Assembly: GCF_002879535.1 (NCBI RefSeq)
Contig: NZ_PNOT02000368.1
Location: 1-64,000 of the forward strand
Length of the DNA: 64,000 bases
Reading direction: 5' to 3'
Source: Mesorhizobium intechi
Lineage (GTDB): Bacteria > Pseudomonadota > Alphaproteobacteria > Rhizobiales > Rhizobiaceae
The position numbers were made by a program, and so were the translations under genes. The notes beneath the pieces are model-generated. The model did no database searches and was not told the origin of the DNA. It saw nothing but the letters and a program-made list of their open reading frames with translations. Shown in pieces: positions 60,267 through 64,000 of the stretch (position 1 is its first letter; each line of letters opens with the position of its first letter).

Positions 60267-60386
60267 GGCAGACCGAGTGAGATGGCTTTCCGTCATACAC
60301 CGCGTCGGGCGTCGTTGTTCGGCCGCTGCCGGCCGGGACGGCGCCATCAACATCGTGAGGACGTCGCTGCCAGTCCGCTGAAACCA

Positions 60387-60428
60387 GGGACTTCAGTCTT
60401 ATTTGCGCGATCGCTAATATACATATAG
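60387..60428 (+). promoter_or_regulatory. 42-nt promoter-like repeat, copy 1 (reads rightward)
   Basis: Starts with GGGACTTCAGTCTTA, which contains the dyad GACT-TC-AGTC, and ends with GCTAATATACATATAG, which offers a -10-like CATATA about 30 nt beyond the dyad centre. It matches the copy at 60959-61000, on the other strand, at 35 of 42 positions. The arrangement suits an activator-dependent promoter in which the dyad replaces a -35 box. Confidence 0.55.
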
Positions 60429-60958
60429 GTTAATCTGCGCGGGGACATCACACCCAAAGCCCGACCACGCAATGGCCGGTGCAGCCCTCTATAGACCCAA
60501 AGCCAAACTGCGCCGGCCATCCCGCCAAACGTATTCCTTACGTCACGCCTTATATGTCGATTAACTAAAGTAACGGAACGTCCAATGGACATTTGTGGAA
60601 CCTAAAAGGTCCCCTCGGACCTTTGTACACCGGCATGCAAGACTTTAGTCTTGCCGCTCTCTAGTGAAGAACGCAAGTTGATCGCCACCACATAGGGCGC
60701 CACACGATGAATACCAGACTGGCCCCAGCTGAATATTGCGCGATCACGGAAGGCTCCTAGGGCCGGTGCTTGCCAACCTGGGCCGGCATAGAGCGATTGC
60801 ACAATGGACGGACCATTGTTCCGCGAGCGATCACGCCTTGGACGCACCGCTTGCCACGCACCAGCAGGAACGACCCGGCACGCTCGCAGTCGGGGGGACA
60901 TGGGGTCGTGCCGGGTCGTTGCGGGTCTGGCTTTTGGATCGTCTCCGCACCGCCCAAG

Positions 60959-61000
60959 CTATATGCATATTAGCCTCGGCTCAATTAAGACTGAAGTCCC
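60959..61000 (-). promoter_or_regulatory. 42-nt promoter-like repeat, copy 2 (reads leftward)
   Basis: Minus-strand copy of the 60387-60428 element: identical first 15 nt with GACT-TC-AGTC, a diverged middle, then GCTAATATGCATATAG. It faces copy 1 across 530 bp, so transcripts from both would converge on the region between them. Confidence 0.55.
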
Positions 61001-61148
61001 GCCCACGGACGGACGGCCTCGGAGCGCAGAACCGCGCTTGTTCACGAGATGAATCTTTTGGGGCCGATACACCCAAAAGAAGTCACGATCGGTTCTTGAA
61101 GGCTTGATTTGAAGGGCATACCGTCAGCCCAATGGGCTTGGTGACACG

Positions 61149-61316
61149 ATGTTGAACGACGAAAAAGACAAGCAGTTTTGGGCTTTGGACCTGGAGGCTC
61201 TGCGCAAGGCTTTCGACACGTACGTTCAAGAGCACAAGACCACGGCCGCGGAGTGGGGGGAACACGCCAAGCGGTTCCTCGAAAAACAACGCGTTCGTCA
61301 GCGCGAATCGAACTGA
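61149..61316 (+). CDS. Small charged alpha-helical protein
   Basis: An open frame of 55 codons beginning MLNDEKDKQFWALDLEALRK and ending QRVRQRESN. The composition (many Lys, Glu, Arg, Leu, regularly spaced) predicts one or two amphipathic helices and is unlike the Arg/Pro/Ser-rich false frames of this GC-rich DNA. Ribosome site weak. A TTGAAG/TACCGT pair with a 17-bp spacer lies just upstream at 61096-61124. No family recognised. The only plausible gene in the 60.2-61.8 kb stretch. Confidence 0.5.
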   Translation: MLNDEKDKQFWALDLEALRKAFDTYVQEHKTTAAEWGEHAKRFLEKQRVRQRESN

Positions 61317-61805
61317 TTCCCAGCCGCGGGGGTCCGCATCGGCTATGGATCTGTCAAATCGCCATATGAAACGGACGGCTCCCAAGATCGATTCAACGCT
61401 GTGTTGAAGGGGGTGGCGAAATCGGCGCCGGCTAATGTCATGGAGCGGCCGATGGACATTCGCGAAACCAAAGCGGTAACGTCTGACCATAGCTGGAAAG
61501 GCGAAAGATCTTAGTCCCGTCGGCTTAATCGTTAAGACCCAAGTCGTGCGGCAGACATATCCGGCGAAATACGACAGAGCCGGTGAATTAGAGACAACTT
61601 ATAGACTCAAAGCCGCAAACATCGCATTCTCTCACGGGGAGTGAGGGGCGTGGGCAAACGTTATTATCAAGACAATGAGTACAACCGCCGAAGGTGTGGC
61701 AGGCGCCGCCGGCGTTCGGATGACACGCCCTTGTGGGCAAAGATCTTGAGTGGCGCCACGATCCTGGCTGGCTTGCCGACAGGGCCGGTGCAGCCGCCAA
61801 TGGTG
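61317..61805. other. Gene-free stretch with a degenerate repeat
   Basis: No credible gene. Positions 61442-61477 match 60575-60610 at 27 of 36 positions (core ATGGACATT), and a variant of the GACT-N2-AGTC dyad follows in both places (61500-61520 and 60637-60654). A second short match, TATAGACYCAAAGCC, occurs near 60491 and 61602. The stretch looks like a decayed duplicate of the 60.5 kb sequence. Confidence 0.5.
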
Positions 61806-61949
61806 CTAGCCCACAAACCACGTCAGCCCCAGCACCAACATGCCGAACGCGACGACGCTGTCGAGAATCCTCACCTGCCGAACGCCAATTAGAGCCAGCC
61901 CGGTGCCAAGAAGCCCGCCGATCGTTCCCGCAACCACCAACTGGGTCAT
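61806..61949 (-). CDS. Small two-helix membrane protein
   Basis: An open frame of 47 codons starting MTQLVVAGTIGGLLGTGLAL and ending MLVLGLTWFVG, with two predicted membrane helices separated by a basic turn (GVRQVRILD). A strong ribosome site GGAGG lies 5 nt before the ATG at 61949, which decides this start. No family recognised. It is isolated in the gene-poor stretch and has the character of a real small membrane protein. Confidence 0.6.
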   Translation of the reverse strand: MTQLVVAGTIGGLLGTGLALIGVRQVRILDSVVAFGMLVLGLTWFVG

Positions 61950-62291
61950 GCTGCCTCCGACACTTGAATCATAGCACATTGCCCGCAACGTGCCCAGCAC
62001 AGCGGAGAGGCGATAGCCATCAAGCTAGCCTTCCCCTACGGCTGGATAGCGCTAGAAGCCCTTGTCTTTCAGCCAATTCCTTTCTGGTTTCCAAGTCGGT
62101 CCAGTAATAGGCGGCAGCCAGCAGACCGGAATGCCGATGCCGGCGAAAATGATAGACCCTAGCGGGCCAACTCATCGCTGACGTTTGGCACGAGTTGGCC
62201 CATTCCGGGGCGACTATGTACTCTGTCAAATATATAATCGCCCATAACCGTGGGGTTCAAACCGTGAACAAAATCTGGCATGGTGCCTGCC
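61950..62291. promoter_or_regulatory. Upstream region of mmcB
   Basis: Contains a perfect 10-bp hairpin GGGCCAACTC/GAGTTGGCCC (62164-62173 with 62192-62201, 18-nt loop), a consensus -10 TATAAT at 62233-62238 with no clear -35, and GTTC-N7-GAAC at 62255-62269 downstream of the expected start site. The alphaproteobacterial LexA box is the direct repeat GTTC-N7-GTTC, so this differs by an inverted second half. No convincing gene in the gap. Confidence 0.5.
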
Positions 62292-62792
62292 ATGCCGATT
62301 ATTTCCCCCATCGCAATCAATCCCCTGATCGACGGTCGCCAGTCCGAACGCGCAATGCTGGTGCGGCGCGGCGTGCAGCGGCTGCTCATGGCGATGGGCG
62401 CGCATGTGCTGCCTGAACTGTCGCTGGCCACCGGCCGCCGCGCCGACCTCGTGGCGTTGACCCGCCAGGGTGACATCTGGATCATCGAGATCAAATCCTC
62501 GATCGAGGATTTCCGGGTCGACCGCAAATGGCCCGACTACCGGCTGCATTCCGACCGCTTCTTCTTCGCCACCCATCCCGGCGTGCCGGCGGAGATCTTT
62601 CCGGAGGAGTGCGGCTTCATCCTCTCCGACGGCTATGGCGCCGAGATCCTGCGCGATGCGCCCGAGCACCGCATGGCGGCGGCGACGCGCAAGGCGCTGA
62701 TGCTGCGCATCGCGCGCGCCGGTGCGGCGCGGCTCCTGGCGGCGGAACTGGCCGGCGTATCGGTGCCGGCGCTGGAGGGGGAGAGCGAATAG
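62292..62792 (+). CDS. mmcB: MmcB-family DNA repair protein
   Basis: Predicted nuclease-fold DNA repair protein of about 166 residues. The restriction-endonuclease-like core is visible: RRADLVALTRQGDIWIIEIK gives the D..E.K active-site pattern, followed by SSIEDFRVDRKWPDY and the HSDRFFFA strand. In Caulobacter crescentus MmcB is SOS-induced and contributes to mitomycin C resistance. ATG 62292 (MPIISPIAINPL) is taken as start; ATG 62280 in frame would add four residues. Convergent with nhaA. Confidence 0.88.
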   Translation: MPIISPIAINPLIDGRQSERAMLVRRGVQRLLMAMGAHVLPELSLATGRRADLVALTRQGDIWIIEIKSSIEDFRVDRKWPDYRLHSDRFFFATHPGVPAEIFPEECGFILSDGYGAEILRDAPEHRMAAATRKALMLRIARAGAARLLAAELAGVSVPALEGESE

Positions 62793-62816
62793 CTCGCCGA
62801 ACCGCGAACCGCGCCG

Positions 62817-64000
62817 CTAATCCGTCTCTTCTTCCACACCACCCGCGGCCGGCGCCATCAGCAGCACGGCGGCGCCGAGGATGGCGGCGATGAAGGAGCC
62901 GGCGAGGATGCCTACCTTGACCGCATCCTGCAGAGCCACGTCGCTGGCGAAGGCGAGCAGGCCGATGAACAGGCTCATGGTGAAGCCGATGCCGCAGAGC
63001 AGCGAGATACCGATCATATGCGACCAGCCGGCATGGGCCGGCAGGTCGGCCAGGCCAAGCCTTATGGCGAGTGCCGAGGAGCCGAGGACGCCGACCAGCT
63101 TGCCGACCACCAGGCCGGCGGCGACGCCCAGCGTCAGCGGCTCGATCAGCGCGCCAAAACTCAGGCCGGCGAGCGAAACGCCGGCATTGGCGAAGCCGAA
63201 GATCGGGATGACGAAAAAGGGCACGATCTTGTGCAGGCCGTGCTCGAGCCGGTGCAGCGGCGAATGGTCGAGATCGTGGCCGATCCCGGCGGAGCGCTCG
63301 AGCGGAATGGTCAGCGCCAGCGCAACGCCGGCAAGCGTGGCGTGGACGCCCGATTTCAGCACCAATAGCCACAGGATTGCGCCGAGCACGAGATAGGGAA
63401 CCAGCGTCATCACACGCATGCGGTTGAGCACGACAAGCACCGCAATGACGGCGAAGGCGGCGCCGAGATAGATGAGCGACAGGCCGCTCGTATAGAAGAT
63501 GGCGATGATGATGACGGCGCCGAGGTCGTCGATGATGGCGAGCGCCGTCAGGAACACTTTCAGCGAAGCCGGCACGCGGCCGCCGAGCAGCGACAGCACG
63601 CCGAGCGCGAAGGCGATGTCGGTGGCGGTCGGGATCGCCCAGCCGGAGAGCGCGGCCGAATTGTTGCGGTTGATCAAGACATAGACCAGCGCCGGAACCA
63701 CCATGCCGCCGGCGGCGGCGATGCCGGGCAGGACGCGGCGTGGCCAGGTCGACAGCTGGCCGTCCAGCATCTCGCGCTTGATCTCCAGCCCGACGAGCAG
63801 GAAGAACACCGCCATCAGCCCGTCATTGACCCAGTGCGAGACGCTGAGCGGGCCGAGATAGGCATGGAGAACGGAGAAATAAGTCTCGCCGAGCGGCGAG
63901 TTGGCGACGATCAAGGCGAGTGCCGCCGCCACCATCAGGATGATGCCGCCCGCCGCCTCGCTGTCAAGGAATTCGCGGAAGACGGAAACCGGCCGCTGCT
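62817..64000 (-). CDS. nhaA: Na+/H+ antiporter NhaA (partial, 5' end outside window)
   Basis: Electrogenic sodium/proton antiporter of the inner membrane. The visible frame continues open through the window edge (upstream residues [20 protein letters not shown]), so the start lies beyond 64000. Transport residues are intact: the paired aspartates in [17 protein letters not shown] and the discontinuous helix motif [18 protein letters not shown]. The C-terminus ends with an acidic tail EEETD. Roles are salt and alkaline tolerance. Confidence 0.95.
   Translation of the reverse strand, partial: QRPVSVFREFLDSEAAGGIILMVAAALALIVANSPLGETYFSVLHAYLGPLSVSHWVNDGLMAVFFLLVGLEIKREMLDGQLSTWPRRVLPGIAAAGGMVVPALVYVLINRNNSAALSGWAIPTATDIAFALGVLSLLGGRVPASLKVFLTALAIIDDLGAVIIIAIFYTSGLSLIYLGAAFAVIAVLVVLNRMRVMTLVPYLVLGAILWLLVLKSGVHATLAGVALALTIPLERSAGIGHDLDHSPLHRLEHGLHKIVPFFVIPIFGFANAGVSLAGLSFGALIEPLTLGVAAGLVVGKLVGVLGSSALAIRLGLADLPAHAGWSHMIGISLLCGIGFTMSLFIGLLAFASDVALQDAVKVGILAGSFIAAILGAAVLLMAPAAGGVEEETD

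Larger units (their letters stand above)
60244..61148. other. Gene-poor, dyad-rich region
   Basis: No recognisable gene over about 900 bp. It contains two facing 42-nt promoter-like repeats (60387-60428, 60959-61000), a 13-bp stem with one G-U pair (60472-60484 with 60508-60520), hairpins AAAGGTCC-CCTC-GGACCTTT (60605-60624), GCAAGACT-TT-AGTCTTGC (60637-60654), ACAATGG-ACGGA-CCATTGT near 60801-60819 and CTTTTGGG/CCCAAAAG (61055-61079). Open frames here are short and without family features. It could hold small RNA genes or the remains of a lost element. Confidence 0.6.

Noticed and set aside
61055..61079. CTTTTGGG/CCCAAAAG hairpin as an intrinsic terminator
   Set aside because: The stem is perfect but no U-run follows on either strand and no gene ends there.
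60736..61107. 123-codon plus-strand frame in the gene-poor stretch
   Set aside because: Runs through a promoter-like repeat and several hairpins and has no family-like segment.
61641..61892. GTG-started frame with KRYYQDNEYNRRRCGRRRRR
   Set aside because: Overlaps the better supported membrane-protein gene on the other strand, has a poorly spaced ribosome site, and its second half reads like an antisense frame.
62052..62162. Minus-strand frame reading IIFAGIGIPVCWLPPITG and ending in WLKDKGF
   Set aside because: Looks like a small membrane protein but has no ATG, GTG or TTG start after the preceding in-frame stop; at most a gene remnant.

Overview
The window is GC-rich chromosomal DNA of an alphaproteobacterium of the order Hyphomicrobiales (Rhizobiales), most probably Mesorhizobium or a close relative. 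The basis is gene content and style: a DmlA-type haloalkane dehalogenase, a malic enzyme fused to a phosphotransacetylase-like domain next to mutS, the glnD-murJ-trpS-usp-nfu order, mmcB, and hairpin-rich intergenic repeats typical of rhizobia. The genus call is inference. No rRNA, tRNA, insertion sequence, phage gene or CRISPR array was recognised.

Regions: (1) 1-4050, a spermidine/putrescine-type ABC importer operon read leftward (binding protein, ATPase, two permeases, the last cut by the window edge), with a three-armed repeat between its first two genes. (2) 4262-12113, a methyltransferase with a MerR-type promoter whose regulator is reduced to its N-terminal helix-turn-helix, a LysR regulator, DedA and PmtA-like membrane or lipid genes, a two-component system, an Rrf2 regulator with a thioredoxin-reductase-like flavoprotein, and a DeoR regulator. 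(3) 12529-17501, two choline-kinase-like phosphotransferases flanking a dimethylglycine/sarcosine dehydrogenase-like fusion and a methyltransferase. (4) 17530-25106, a DUF805 protein, a CodA-like deaminase with a DMT transporter, an ABC exporter, ilvD and a VOC protein. (5) 25194-32201, prfC, a TetR-controlled haloalkane dehalogenase, an FAD oxidoreductase, an amidase and a class II amidotransferase. (6) 32315-41000, an AsnC/Lrp regulator, dut, a HAD phosphatase, a PEP-mutase-family enzyme, membrane proteins, an adenosine-kinase-like protein, an orphan Xre/MbcA/ParS-type antitoxin-like protein and a PAS-GGDEF cyclase. (7) 41153-60243, the conserved block malic enzyme, mutS, glnD, murJ, trpS, usp, nfu, with a copper-export and glycosyltransferase cassette between mutS and glnD, and a CueR-type regulator at the far end. 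(8) 60244-62291, a gene-poor stretch with many dyads and only very small ORFs. (9) mmcB and the start of nhaA.

Themes: tight translational coupling through 4-bp ATGA overlaps (five pairs); two regulators (Rrf2 and TetR) whose promoters predict leaderless mRNAs with perfect palindromes inside the promoter; a copper circuit in which the copA promoter carries a CueR-like dyad with a 19-bp spacer; and structured non-coding DNA. The best candidates for something undescribed are the two covarying tandem hairpins ahead of the universal stress gene (57453-57609) and the pair of facing 42-nt promoter-like repeats in the gene-poor region (60387-60428 and 60959-61000).
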